64,000 nucleotides of DNA from positions 3,051,008-3,115,007 of the forward strand of contig JAJEKV010000008.1 of NCBI GenBank assembly GCA_021234155.1, given 5' to 3'. The stretch is from Isoetes taiwanensis. Lineage: Eukaryota > Streptophyta > Lycopodiopsida > Isoetales > Isoetaceae. The notes under the pieces are model-generated. The model saw only the letters and a list, made by a program, of their open reading frames with translations. It had not been told where the DNA came from and searched no databases. Positions 34,237-45,455 of this stretch are shown piece by piece; position 1 is the stretch's first letter, and every line of letters starts with the position of its first letter. The position numbers and the translations under genes were made by a program.

Positions 34237-35160
34237 GTGAAGTCTGCTCCAATGCTCACAGATAAATATGGCGACTTCTCTGATGTTTTTGACAAAGTCA
34301 AGGCCAGCAAGCTCCTAGAGCATCGTCCATATGATTGTCCTATTGATTTGCAGCCCGGGACAATGCCGCCATATGGTCCGATATATGGTCTATCTCCCGC
34401 TGAGTTGAAGGTTTTGAGGGATATATTGAAGAGAATCTAGCCATTGGTTTCATTCGACATTCTCAGTCTCTTGCTGGAGCGCCTACCTTCTTTGTCAAAA
34501 AGAAGGATAATTCTCTACGTCTGATCATTGGTTATCGTGCCCTCAATAAAATCACAGTGCAAAATTGATATCCGCTTCCTCTGATCTCAGAGTTGTTGGA
34601 GCGACTCCAGGGTGCGCATTATTTTACGAAGATTGATCTTCGGGGTGTCTACAACCTTATCCGGATCCAGGAGGGTGATGAATGGAAAATAACTTTTCGT
34701 ACTCAGTATGGCCATTTTGAGTACATAGTTATGCCATTTGAACTTATCAATGCTCCAGCAGTATTCCAACATATGGCCAATGATGTCTTTCGAGAGTTCT
34801 TAGACACTTTTGTTATCATCTATTTGGATGATATTCGTATTTATTCTAAGATTCTCGATGAACATGGAAGGCATGTTCGACAGGTCATTCAGAAGCTTCG
34901 TGAACACGGGTTATATGCCAAACTTGAGGAGTATCAGTTCGAGCAGGATAATGTGGAGTTCCTTGGCTATCATATCACTTCACATGGAGTCTCTATGGAT
35001 CCCTGAAAGGTCAGCACTGTTCTAGAGTGGCAAACACCTTCATCCATTCGAGATATTCAGTGTTTTCTTGGGTTTGTCAATTTCATCGGTGTTTCATTCA
35101 GGATTATTCCGAGATTGCCCTTCCTTCGACCCGCCTCACGGTTAAGGACGTGCCATTTGA
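34237..35160 (+). pseudogene. Gypsy reverse transcriptase
   Basis: Frames at 34237-34440 and 34593-35006, with the linking segment in a third frame, give [69 protein letters not shown], catalytic [11 protein letters not shown] and NVEFLGYHI. The catalytic Asp pair is intact but the frame is broken in several places, so no full enzyme can be made. Confidence 0.9.
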
Positions 35161-35167
35161 ATAGAAT

Positions 35168-35540
35168 ATGGAAGCGGAATCTGCTTTCGTTACTCTGAAG
35201 CATGCTTTTACCAGCAACCAGTTCTTGCACATGCAGATCCTTGATTTTGCTCTTGGTGGGATCCTATCACAGGAGGGAGATGACCATGAATTGCGTCCAA
35301 TCGCCTATCACTCGTGGAAGTTTTCTGCTGCTGAAATCAATTATCCCATTTATGACAAGAAGTTGTTGGCGATAGTGGATTACGAGGAGTGGAGATGTTT
35401 CCTGGAGGGATCTCCTTATAAGGTCACAATCTATACAGATCATCAAAATTTAGAATATGTTCAGTCTGCTCGAGTGCTCAACCGTCGCCAAGCCTGGTGG
35501 GGCATACTCAAGTATTATCCTGCATTGATTTCGTGATCAT
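35168..35540 (+). pseudogene. Gypsy RNase H
   Basis: The frame shows ILDFALGGILSQEGDDHELR, EINYPIYDKKLLAIVDYEEW and VTIYTDHQNLEY, the ordered motifs of Ty3/gypsy RNase H. It ends at a stop shortly after the domain. Confidence 0.88.
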
Positions 35541-35597
35541 GATCCTGTATTTGATCAGCAATCACAGATTATTCTAGGGCCTGATCAGTTCCAGCTT

Positions 35598-36760
35598 ATG
35601 GCCCTCACTTTATTCGAGAGCCCTTATGATATGGACTTGTTGGATTACATTCGAGCATCTCTGCCTTCCGACCCATTGGCTCAAGATGTATTCTCATACC
35701 TTGGCTCTGCATCATCTTCTCAGCAATTGCGATCGGACTATGATCGATTTGAGGTTCGAGATGGACTCCTGTTCTGTGATGGGCTTCTGTATGTGCCAGA
35801 TGGTGCTTAGATGCTTCAAGTTTTCCAGGCTTGCCATGATTCACCTATGACCGGACACTTTGGAGTAACCAAGACTCTTGAACTTATTAGTCGAGAGTAT
35901 TGGTGGCTTAGGCTTTGTCGCTCTGTCGAAGTTTTTATTCAATCATGTGACATCTGTTGTCGCGAATGTTCCGAGACATCTTCCTCATGGCCTTCTTCAG
36001 CCACTGCCAGTTCCAGATGGACCTTGGAAGAGTATTTCTGTAGACTTTATTCCGGAGCTGCTATTCTCTCAGGGTTATGATGCCATCATGGTTGTTGTTG
36101 ATCGTTTCTCTAAGATTTCTCATTTTATTACCTGCAACGTCACCATCATCAGTGAGGGAACAACTGATCTTCTTCTTCTAGAAGTAGTCAGACTTCATGG
36201 ATTGCCAGATTTTATCGTCAATGATCGCGGACCCTAGTTCGTCGCAGATTTTTGGAAGCGGCTTTTGGAGTTTTTGTATATCAACCGCTCACTGACATCC
36301 GGTCATTATCCAGAGAGTAATGGACAAACAGAGTGCACTAATTAGACACTGGAGCAATATCTAAGGTGCTTTATCAGTCATCAGCAGGATGATTGTGTCG
36401 ATTATCTTCCATTAGCTGAGTTTACCTATAATAACTCAGTACATGCTTCCACTAGCCAGACTTCGTTCTTTCTAAACTCTGGTCAACATTCTCGTTGGTC
36501 CCTTAGTGTCGTTGGTGGTGACTCTATCAATCTTAGTGCCGAGTCTCGACTTGAGAAACTCTAGGCTCTTCAATCAGATCTACATCATCATCTTCACCGA
36601 GCACAGGAATGCTATCAGCATTATGCCGATTTGCATCGGCAGGAAGCTCCTATATTTCACGTTGGTGACCTTGCCTGGCTTTTTCATAGGGACCTCCCTA
36701 CATGTCCCTGCAACAAGCTAAGCTTGACTATCATCGTCTTGGTTCTTACCGGATGACGAC
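35598..36760 (+). pseudogene. Gypsy integrase
   Basis: The zinc-binding domain shows CHDSPMTGHFGVTKTLELI and later SCDICC (H-H-C-C). The core shows VDFIPELLFSQGYDAIMVVV, RLHGLPDFIVNDRGP and SNGQTE (D, D, E). Frame changes near 35,880 and stops at about 36,237 and 36,345 break the gene. The C-terminal part reads into the chromodomain. Confidence 0.88.
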
Positions 36761-36869
36761 TCAGATCAGCGATGTGGCATTTTGGCTCGAGCTCCCTCCA
36801 GTATTTCATGTTTCTCTATTGGAGTCCTAGACAGTTAATACTTTCCCAAATCGCGTTCCTCTGCCGCCA

Positions 36870-37070
36870 CCACCAGTGGAAATTGATGATCATGAGGAGT
36901 TCGAGGTTCGAGAGATTCTGGATTCCAAGTTTCTTCGTCACTGACTGTATTACTTTGTCGATTGGGAAGGTTACTCATCAATTGATAGAACCTGGGAGCC
37001 TGCCGAGAATCTGACTAATGCTCTTGATAAAATTGCAGAGTTTCACCGGTGTTACCCAGATAAGCCAAGT
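36870..37070 (+). pseudogene. Integrase C-terminal chromodomain
   Basis: FEVREILDSKFLRH, one stop, YYFVDWEGYSSIDRTWEPAE and LDKIAEFHRCYPDKPS form a standard chromovirus chromodomain with the aromatic-cage positions largely kept (Tyr/Phe, Trp). It would target integration to chromatin marks in an intact element. Confidence 0.85.
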
Positions 37071-37127
37071 TTGAGTACTCTAGCCCCAGCTCTGAGGACT
37101 CGTCACTGTCATAGGAGGGGACAATGG

Positions 37128-37645
37128 TGTGACGACCATACGGATATTCATATCATACGAATATTATACTCATATGTATAAAAAATGATCATCACATGAA
37201 TGCAAAAGGGTAGTAGCACAAGACAAGGTTCAAACTTGCAATCTTCTAGTTGCCAGTCATGCACCTTTAACAAATACACTACCAATATTTGTTATAGACA
37301 TTCCTTTATGTTTATCTCATATGCGGAGCTGATTCCAGAAGGTTCTACAATACTCTAGAACCTACACGTATGCTTGGCACTTGATATGATCTCATCCATT
37401 GGAGTGGCGCGATCCTGACCGTTGGCCTAGATATATAAAGAGGCACCTCCTTCTTGTCGAACCATTCCGGTTCAACGCTAGTCTTGAGCCTTCTAGACAT
37501 CTGTCTCATGTTCCTGCTTGCCTTAGAGCATTGTACTCTTGATTCCTGTTCATATATTAGATTCTTTGTCGATCTTGGCATATTTCTTTCGTATTTCTTG
37601 CATAGTTTCCACGTATTTCCCTTACTTTCACATAGGTTCATGACA
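37128..37645 (+). repeat. 3' LTR of the chromovirus
   Basis: Begins TGTGACGACC right after the polypurine tract AGGAGGGGACAA and ends TTCATGACA. A TATA box (TATATAAAG) near 37,429 marks the expected U3 promoter. The 3' limit is the TG...CA end before the following LINE tail. No partner LTR is in the window. Confidence 0.6.
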
Positions 37646-38559
37646 TGAAGAGTTTTTTTTTTTTTTTTTTTTTTTGAAGGAACGAGATGATTTTCTCCTT
37701 AATTAAGGAAAAACATACAAAGGTTTAGGCAGCCTATAGAGTGCATGCCTAAAACAAAGAAAAGCTTCTTAAACTTAAATATCCAAAATATGATGGTCAA
37801 AGTGAAGATAGACAGAATAAGATATAGTTGACCTCATCAACCCCTTAGAGAAAGTCTTCCAGTAGTCTTCAGTAGCTGAATAGGATTATGGAAACCAAAA
37901 TTATCCACAAAAATGAGCTGTTCCCAATAGTATGTGATGCAAAGATTGATCACCATCATATCCATGGCTTGTTCTTTCAAAAATTGATCTTGTAATAAAC
38001 CTGTAAAACCAAAAGATCTTGATGCATCCATGAAGAGGCCATGGTGTCAATTTTGGAGGAGGGTATAGTAGGAATCTTTGAATCAACAGTTTTTGAGCCA
38101 GAATGAAACAAGTGGTTATATTTAAAGGTGAAGCTATCAGCAGTGTCAATGACATAGGAATCAGCCATCCACATATGATCTCTAATGAGCCTGTAGAAAT
38201 CTTGCTGCACCATTAGCAAGAGAAGGGTACCATATGCATCTGCTAACATCCTGTGAGTGTAATATAGCTGTGTGTATTTGGAGAACTGCCTTTCAGTGAA
38301 CTTCTGATGATGATTGTGAATAAATCAGTACATGTAACCATTTGAAAAACCTCTCTAGTGAAAGTTGCAGCTCAAATCTTTTCTGTTGCCTTACATACTT
38401 CATTGTCTCTGATCATCTGCCTTACTGTCCAGTGATTATGAGGGGAAAACTTGACTTGGTGTTCAGGTGGTCTGATATCCCCATATAGTTTGACTTCATA
38501 CATACTTAAGTCTCTACTAAATTTTCTTTCCTGATGACCTCGGCACAGCTCTATATATC

Positions 38560-38955
38560 CTAGAATAAAGGAATATTAGTGTGTTGTAAAAGATAAGTTT
38601 GATTTATATAAATTGAAATACCCTTCAAATGAACCATGTCGATTCCAACACCTATCATATTTGTCAGCAACAATATTTCTATGGGCAGTGGCAGCCAATT
38701 CAAAATCATATATGAAATGAATTTTGATCCAAGTAATAGAGAATCTCTCGTTTCTTGATGATGCAGGATAGCTCTAGTCAGCAATTCAGTCACCATAATG
38801 AATAGATAAGGAGAAAGGAGGCAACCTTGTCTGACACCTTTTGCAAGAGAGAAAAAAGGGCCAGGAGATCCATTAATCAAAACAACCGAGGTTGCTCTCT
38901 GATTCAATCCTAGGATAAGACGGATGAGAGATGGCTGGTATATTAATAATGCCAA
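38560..38955 (-). pseudogene. LINE reverse transcriptase fragment
   Basis: The frame contains SVVLINGSPGPFFSLAKGVR followed by QGCLLSPYLFIMVTELL, the RT motif B region of L1-type LINEs. The catalytic YADD-type motif should follow but is not readable. Motifs before B are missing through the internal deletion. Confidence 0.8.
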
Positions 38956-39254
38956 ACTTATTATCTTGGAATTTGAAGACAGTGGCCTGCCACATATTAC
39001 TTGGAATATTAGAGTAGTCTAAGTTATAAATGTTCTTCCAAATCATACAAATCCCTCCGAGTGCCCTTGGCCTCAATCCAAATAGAAGAACTTCCAGAAA
39101 TAATCCATTCACCTAAATTAGCACATTCAAACTTCTGAAGCTTGAGCTCTTACAAGAGAATAATGTCAGCATTAAAAGATTTTAATTGGGAAATATCTCT
39201 TTTTCTTTTCAGGGCACCTTTTATGCCTCTAAGATTCCAGGAGATAATCTTCAT
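38940..39254 (-). pseudogene. LINE ORF2 start, AP-type endonuclease
   Basis: ORF2 begins at ATG 39254 with MKIISWNLRGIKGALKRKRD, then NADIILL-stop-ELKLQKF and GGICMIWKN, the N-terminal half of an L1 apurinic endonuclease; the stop replaces the Gln of the usual LLQE motif. After FGIINI the domain is cut off and RT sequence follows. Confidence 0.8.
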
Positions 39255-40251
39255 TTGGAACAAAGAGAGAAGAAGAAAGAAAAAGGATAAAAAGGATTAA
39301 TTAGCCTTAGACCTTTTTCCCCTTTTTTTGCTTTTTAGTTTTGCTTCTAGTATTACAAGCAGGAGCATTTTTAGGTGTAGAGATGATATTTTTCTTCTTC
39401 CCTTTAGCTTTCTTTGAATTTTCTATAGTTTTGGTTTTATCAGCAGGATGAGAACTAGTTAGATAAAGTTCTTGATCCCAATCATTCTTATCTTTGTATC
39501 CACTATTTTCTTTATTAATATCATCAAAATCACTCTCATAGTCAGAAGAAACACCACCAGGAAGGAATTCAAATAGCTTATTAACATGTATGTTTATATG
39601 ATAGTCAACAACAATATTATTCATGTTAGCAGCAGTATTTAAATGAGAGTTATGATTTATAGGATTGAGAACTTGCCTGGAAAAGAGTTCTTTGTTTTTT
39701 CTGAAAATCCCCCTTCTTTCACAATTGTCCCTTCAGAAGTTTCAGGAACATATTCAATGTCACCCATAACCTGCTCATTTTCTGCAGTTTGAAGTCTTGT
39801 ACATATGTCGAAACAGATTCTTCTCTTAATCTGCCTTCTCCCAGAGTTATATTTCCTTCCAAGTTTTCATGTCCAATTTTTTCATTGACTGAGAAATAAA
39901 TTGTGGATAGCTGCATAGCAATGTCCTTGGAAATGGTAGTGTTTTTGTAGGAAGGCCTAGATGTAGGATTAGGGAAAGACAAGTCAATTAGGTCCATAAA
40001 ATTGGAGGGCAGAATCTTTTCCTTTGGACTTGAGGGTTTTGAAAAAGGAATATGGTCAGGATCAATAAGGTCACGAGTTTCAATTTGTGGATGCATTTGA
40101 TCAATGTGCTCTGCAGAATTATTAGCAAAAACAGCAAATTGATTAGAACAGTAAATTACCTCCTCATCATCCTCAGACGATGATGTAGAATTTTTGCCTC
40201 TTTTGGAGTTGACTTGATTCCCCTTCTTAAAATGATGTTAAGTAAGTAAGG

Positions 40252-40320
40252 AGGGAGGGAGGGAGGGAAGGAAGGAAGGAATTTTTATCATCCACGAGGA
40301 GACCAATCGGTCTATGGGAG
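40252..40320 (-). repeat. Short retroposon 3' end with (TTCC)n tail
   Basis: GGGAGGGAGGGAAGGAAGGA followed by ATTTTTATCATCCACGAGGA and GACCAATCGGTCTATGGGA. It matches the end at 15,450-15,515 over about 38 bp. It interrupts the LINE ORF1-like region, so a small retroposon may be nested here. Confidence 0.45.
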
Positions 40321-40774
40321 GGGGCTTGAGTCTCCTTGGATTGAAAATCTCCATGAACCTTAATTCTGTTGAGGTAGAAGGTTTATAGCCACCAACATTT
40401 TGGAAGTTTTTATTGGATACCATGGAAGTATCTTCTTTAGAAGCCATATAGCTTTTGTTTAACTCATTAGATTTTAATGAGTATTTGTTTTGACTTTTCT
40501 TAGTTAATGAGTCTCTCTGCCTTTGACAAGTTGCCAGATAGTTGAAGATGCAGGCCAGCTTTGGATTTGGATGAAGAGAAATAGATCTGCTGCTAGATAA
40601 TAACTTAGAATCTCTAGCAATCTGAGATAAAGTGGAATGAAGATCCAACTTTTGATTCTTTGTCAAAAGTGACTTTAGCTTTCCCTTTCAATCTATACTT
40701 TTCCTCATTAGTCATCGAGTTGTAATGGTACTTGCAAAGACTTTTACTTTGCAAAGGTACTTTTCTCTTTCTCT

Positions 40775-40779
<5 letters not shown>

Positions 40780-40862
<83 letters not shown>
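40780..40862. repeat. (CT)n microsatellite
   Basis: About 41 CT dinucleotides inside the LINE ORF1-like region; on the minus strand this gives an Arg-Glu repeat. Confidence 0.95.
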
Positions 40863-40864
<2 letters not shown>

Positions 40865-41363
40865 ATTTCTTCTTTGCAATTCTCTTTTTGCCTTCTTCTG
40901 CGATTAACTTTGCAATTCTTTTTCTGGTCCGGGTGAAATTGGATTCTTTGTCCCTAGTGCCATTTCTCACATCTTTATATACTTCTTTTTCTTCAGCATC
41001 CTTTGAGTTGTTCCCTTTCTTGCAATCAACATACCAAAATGTCTAGCTAAAACAACTGTTGCCATTTGGAGGTAGATCAGCCCATCTTAATTCTAAAACT
41101 GCTTTTTGGCCAAACCAATCAATGAAAGGAATATAGGATGGAATGTCTTTAGATAAGTCAAGTTGGACATAAGCAACATGTGGTTTATAAAGAGCATAGA
41201 CAGTGGAAACATATGCACTAAAGAAGTGGAACATGCAGCTAGAGCATAAACCAGGGAAATAAAATAAGGTCGCTGATGCTTTAAGCATAGTGTTTAAACA
41301 TGCAATATCTATTGCTAGAATCATTGATTTGGACCCAATGAAATTGGGCATCGAGGAATTCAA

Positions 41364-42449
41364 GCTACACTTGCTACTGTCAAAAGATGATTCTATTGGT
41401 CTAAACTGGAAAGGGATGTTAGAATATATGTAGAAGCCTATACAGTTTGTCAGCAGGTTAAAGCTTTAACTGGTAAGCAAGATGGAGTGCTACAACCCTT
41501 ACTAATTCCAGAAGAGCAATGTAAATATATTACTATGGATTTCATCCAAGGTTTATCAAATTCTTCTCATAAGAACAATCAGATATAGAGGGTAGTGGAT
41601 AGACTGTCTAAACAAGCTCATTTCATTCCTTGTAAGTCCACCATGACAGCTCCTCAAGCGAGCAAACTCTTTTTGAAGGAGATATTTAGGATACATCGAT
41701 TGCCTGATGCAATTATCACAAATAGGGATCCGATATTCTGCGGCAAATTTTGATCAGGACTTATGAAGATGTTATAGGCTATCATCCTCAATTGAATTAT
41801 TGAGGATATGTTACGGGCTTATGTAGCAGAAAGGAAAACTCAGTGGGAAGACTATCTATATATGCTAGAAATTGCGTATAACAACATTATTCATTCGATA
41901 ACATAGAAAACTCCATTTGAAATTGTCTACAGATCTACATTAGATTCGGCATTCACAAAGATTGGAGGTGAAGTTCCCCCTCTAGATGAAGTCACTCATG
42001 ATTTTATTGAAATTTTAAAAGAAGTCAAGGCTCGCATTCTCCAGAGTCAGGAAGCCATGATGTCAAAATTAGTAAATAAGCGGGGAAAAGTTGCATACAA
42101 ACAACTTCAATGGGTGTGGATATATCTTCCTAAGAAGAGACTTCGTAAAATGGATACAAAATATGTAAAACTGGCACCATGGTACTATAGACCATTTCAA
42201 ATTGAAGATAGAATAGGTGAGAATGCATGTCGCCTACATCTATATGGGAAATGGACTAACCTTCATCCAGTATTTAATGTTGTGGTACTAAAGCCATTCA
42301 AGGGAGGTGAAATTTCTCCTGAGGTTTTGCAAAAAATGGACTATGCAGATCCTCCTATCATTAAAGGAGATGAAGAGGTACTAGAACACGAGAAGATTCT
42401 TATGCATGAGGACAAGGAAACACGCAGAGCTTCTTATCAAAGTATCTAG
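41364..42449 (+). pseudogene. Ty3/gypsy integrase fragment (third gypsy family)
   Basis: Starts abruptly at the LINE 5' boundary. Successive frames give CQQVKALTGKQDGVLQPL (end of the zinc-binding region), TMDFIQGLS, RVVDRLSKQAHFIP, FRIHRLPDAIITNRDPIF, AYNNIIHSIT and, in one 130-codon frame (42057-42449), the GPY/F-like C-terminal domain (LAPWYYRPFQIEDRIGENAC, LHPVFNVVVLKPF). The catalytic core is interrupted by stops and a short deletion near 41,750. No LTR or chromodomain follows. Confidence 0.85.
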
Positions 42450-42723
42450 TAAAGTTCTAGTTTCATCCACTATTCAATTGTATGATATTTAACTTGTATC
42501 AGCCAATCCGACCTTGGTACTACAAGGAATTGAACCCTGGTCTTTGATTTGAAAGACTAAATGCCTAACAAAAGCACTATTCTTGAAATTACAAAAAAAG
42601 AGTTAAGTATTCTTCTAAAAAGGCAAAGAGCAAAAAGGGAATTTACCTTTAAGTATCTTTCAAGAGATTATAAGAGAGCATACATAGAAGGACAATAACC
42701 AAGTCTCACCGCCATAGCCTTGC
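42450..42723. other. No gene recognised
   Basis: Spacer after the integrase fragment. A T-arm-like sequence near 42,505-42,545 (minus) is discussed under rejected items. Confidence 0.4.
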
Positions 42724-42970
42724 CAAGGGGGGTTCACAGTTTTGGGCGTATAACCCATCTGCATGCACGGGAAGGGGGTTTTTTGGACCCATTTTCGTAC
42801 ATATACGGTCGGCAGGGGGTCTTTTTTCTGGTATTTTTTGCACTATCCTAGGTAATTTTTATTCGAAAGGGGTCAAAATTTGCTTTTAAAGATCCGTATA
42901 CAGGGGGTTTTTTTGCCACCCCATGCACGCAGATGGCATATCCCCCTTATACATGAGTGAATCCCCCTTG
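42724..42970. mobile_element. MITE with long imperfect inverted ends
   Basis: Left end CAAGGGGGGTTCAC and right end GTGAATCCCCCTTG are inverted. Further in, CCATCTGCATGCACGGG pairs with CCATGCACGCAGATGG, and GGGGGTTTTTT with runs near 42,902. The whole 247 bp folds back imperfectly and has no coding potential. Confidence 0.7.
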
Positions 42971-43215
42971 AGCCTTGCTTCTATTCCTCTTTGTTTTTCC
43001 ATTCTACTTTCAATTCTCCATAGCCAACTTGTTGGTCTGAGCGGGATAAAGAATTCCTGCTTCAAGATAAGGACTTCCTAGTGAATTCGGTTGGGTGGAT
43101 AGAGCTTTTTGCTACTAATCGGATTTTCTTTGTTTCTTTGTGACTTTGCAGGTGATTCGTATCAAAACATGTATTGCGAAGAGATATATATCTATCTAAG
43201 GACGTGGATATATGC

Positions 43216-43219
43216 ATTG
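43216..43219. repeat. Target-site duplication, left (ATTG)
   Basis: ATTG immediately outside the left terminal repeat, matched by ATTG at 55453-55456. Four bases could match by chance (1 in 256). Confidence 0.6.
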
Positions 43220-43244
43220 AAGTCGTATTTAATTAAAGTGGGAC
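43220..43244 (+). repeat. Left terminal inverted repeat
   Basis: 25 bp, exact reverse complement of 55428-55452; similarity ends sharply after GGGAC. Confidence 0.92.
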
Positions 43245-44126
43245 TCATTCCATTCCCATTTTTTTTCGGAACCCTGTTAATTTACATAAAAAGAAGCACC
43301 TCGACCCGAAAACTATCCTTAATTCGAATTTTTGAATAAAACTCTGCATTCCAGCTTTGCTGCAGTTTTCCCTGGTTAGCGAGTCGAGAACAAGAACAAT
43401 GCAACTGAAACAAAGGAAATTCATTAAAGATTGAAACCAAAGAACTAGTTGAAAAGAATTTTTTATTAATAAATGGAATAGGTACAATGTATTTTACATG
43501 GACCTTGAGACCATGGCGGTCTTCTTTGTCACTCTGATTACATCATCTTGGTAGGTGGTCCACCTTAGGGGATTAACTAAGGGGCTTCTTCTTCATTTGT
43601 AAGCCTTAGGGGCAACTTTGAAGAGTGTGGAATGCCTCACGTGGAGGTGCCTCTCGAGCTACCGGCCCGACTGTCCACCCGACTTCTCCACTCGCCTCCG
43701 CGACCTTTCATCGAATATGCTCCTTCCCCAACCTCGCGTGGATGTTATGCAATGCTTGCAAGATGCTTTGAGCTTCCTGGACTTTCTCTTTGTTCTTCGC
43801 CTGTTCTTTATCCCTGTGGTGTAGCGAGCAACCTCTCGGTCGCGAGCAACCTTATCCGTGCAGGGCAAGAGTGTAGCGTGACCGGGTGCGTGCCGAAGCG
43901 GTATTTCTTTCGCCTTGAGCGGGATGCGCCGCCTTCGGCGATCTACGTGATGCACGGCGGGATGCATTGCTGCGTGTCGGATCGTGCACGAACCACGGAG
44001 CAAGGAGAGTATGATTAACAATTCACGGTGCCATTAGTCAAAGCGAAGAAAAGAATGTTGAAATCAAATTACAATGGAGGACATTCATTCCATACAAATC
44101 GCATCCAATGGCGTGGGAAGTAGTGT

Positions 44127-44386
44127 CTTTTCGACTCGCGAGTCGAGAAAGGCCCATTCTCATTAGAATATGGTTGCATCCAATCACACACGGAGGCATA
44201 CAAATGGTTTCGTCAACGAGACAAACAGTGCCTTTCTCGACTCGCGAGTCGAGAAAGGCCCAGGAAACGCAATGTACAAGCATTATCATAATAGTTTGTG
44301 GCTGCATCCAGTCACACAATCAAACATAGAAATGGTCTCATGAACAGGACAAGCATGCCTTTCTCGACTCGTGAGTCGAGAAAGGC
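44127..44386. repeat. Three palindromes in ~103-127-bp tandem units
   Basis: Palindromes at 44127-44151, 44230-44259 (perfect 30 bp: GCCTTTCTCGACTCG plus its reverse complement) and 44357-44386 (one central mismatch). Intervening sequence repeats GCATCCAATCACAC and ACAAATGGT-like blocks. They lie just beyond the stop codon of the minus-strand gene. Confidence 0.92.
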
Positions 44387-45369
44387 AGCGAAAACTCAAT
44401 ATACAAGTATATTCATTACAAAATGTTCAATACATGTGTTCACGTTTGTTTACAATATTCACACAATTTGACTATCTGAAAGCAAAGGTCACTCTTCTTG
44501 TTCACCAAAATATTTGTCGTCCATAGCTTTCATGATCGCCTTGCTCGGATCGGGTTCCGTGAGGCTTGGATATAGTTCGAAGCACATCGCGGCGACAAGA
44601 ATGGCAAAGCGGGATTTCGCCAAAGACAGGACAAATCAGAAGGACAACCACCTATCCGAATCTCATATTCTTTGGTCGATATGGCTTAGCAATGATTGTA
44701 TTTTTGGCGTTATGATAGCACTTGTAGGCGGAGTCGTCTATGATCGGCGTGTTGTGTTTGCCATAGTCCCGGAATTGCTCATAAACCCCGGCCGGCCTTT
44801 TCACCATTATAGGCTTCCCCTTTGTGATGGGTGGATCGAGGTCCGAACACATGCTCGACCCTTTCGGCTTCCCCAAACGAACTTGAACTTCAAAACTGAA
44901 ATGCCGAGAACACCAAGAACATTGACAATATTTTTCTTTGCCATACAAGACCATATGCCCACTTCGAATCCCCGTTCAATGCACCATTCAATAATTTCCT
45001 TAGCTCTAGGCCTCGGATACACTATTTTATGCTCCGTTCTGGTCGGGATCTGCGAGGTGTTAATCTCGGGGACGTCTTTATCGTGGTATACTGCAGCTAA
45101 TACTCCATTGACGTCAAATATTACAAGCTTGGCGGGACCCATTTGGATCGGTTTGAGTTTGGCTTTGACCATATATCCGGTTCATCCGGGATCCAAATGG
45201 GATCATTATCATTTCAGGTCCTTTTCGGGCCGTGGAGCGGTGTCTTGCTCTGGATTGTCTTTGTCCTTTTCATTCTCCTCCTCACGACGTGAACCGCTGC
45301 CCAATGACAATGATCCGGAGTCGTTGACCTGGAATTCCCTGAAATGATGACATCCGCCGAGAAAGGAAC

Positions 45370-45455
45370 GCGAGTTTTTCTCGACTCGCGAAGTCGAATG
45401 AAAAGAAAAAAGGTATTGAAAGGAACGAGTTTTCTCGACTCACGAGTCGAGAAAC
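45370..45455. repeat. Two palindromes inside predicted intron 3
   Basis: About 45375-45396 (TTTCTCGACTCGCGAAGTCG, right arm damaged) and 45431-45454 (TTTCTCGACTCA paired with CGAGTCGAGAAA, one central mismatch). Both lie between the donor GTGAGT at 45479 and the acceptor at 45339. Confidence 0.85.

Larger units (their letters stand above)
33330..37645 (+). mobile_element. Ty3/gypsy chromovirus, 5'-truncated
   Basis: In order: protease, an Ala/Pro/Val repeat linker, RT, RNase H, integrase with zinc-binding and catalytic domains, a C-terminal chromodomain, polypurine tract and 3' LTR. Gag and 5' LTR are not recognised. Stops and frame changes occur throughout (for example after VSMDP near 35,005 and after NDRGP near 36,237). 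The chromodomain places it among chromoviruses. It is unrelated in LTR and domain detail to the minus-strand gypsy at 11.5-20.5 kb. Confidence 0.88.
37651..41363 (-). mobile_element. L1-like LINE, internally deleted
   Basis: A poly(T) run at 37,651-37,675 on the plus strand is the poly(A) tail of a minus-strand LINE. ORF1-like sequence covers about 41,363-39,307, and ORF2 starts at 39,254 with an endonuclease domain, but jumps near 38,940 to the middle of the RT. The last ~1 kb before the tail is degraded. It sits between the LTR end of one gypsy element and an integrase piece of another. Confidence 0.75.
39307..41363 (-). pseudogene. LINE ORF1-like region
   Basis: Several minus-strand frames in series. 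41,363-41,043 has YVQLDLSKDI and LELRWADLPPNG, resembling the RNA-binding/zinc region of plant L1 ORF1. Then comes a basic stretch expanded by a GA microsatellite (Arg-Glu repeats), Ser- and Lys-rich segments, and a Lys-rich end (KAKGKKKNI) at 39,307, 53 bp before ORF2. Frame changes are frequent. Confidence 0.6.

Noticed and set aside
37901-38249. Minus-strand ORFs as the LINE RT C-terminal region
   Set aside because: Position fits, but no motif could be matched; only the poly(A) tail and motif B region are claimed.
40614-41046. Arg-Glu / Leu-Ser repeat proteins
   Set aside because: The repeat part is a CT microsatellite; only the flanking minus-strand sequence belongs to the LINE ORF1-like region.
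42505-42575. tRNA-like sequence on the minus strand (GGGTTCAATTCC T-arm, CTTTCAA loop)
   Set aside because: The T arm is plausible, but the 5' acceptor strand, D arm and a properly paired anticodon stem are missing. It may be a decayed tRNA or organellar fragment.
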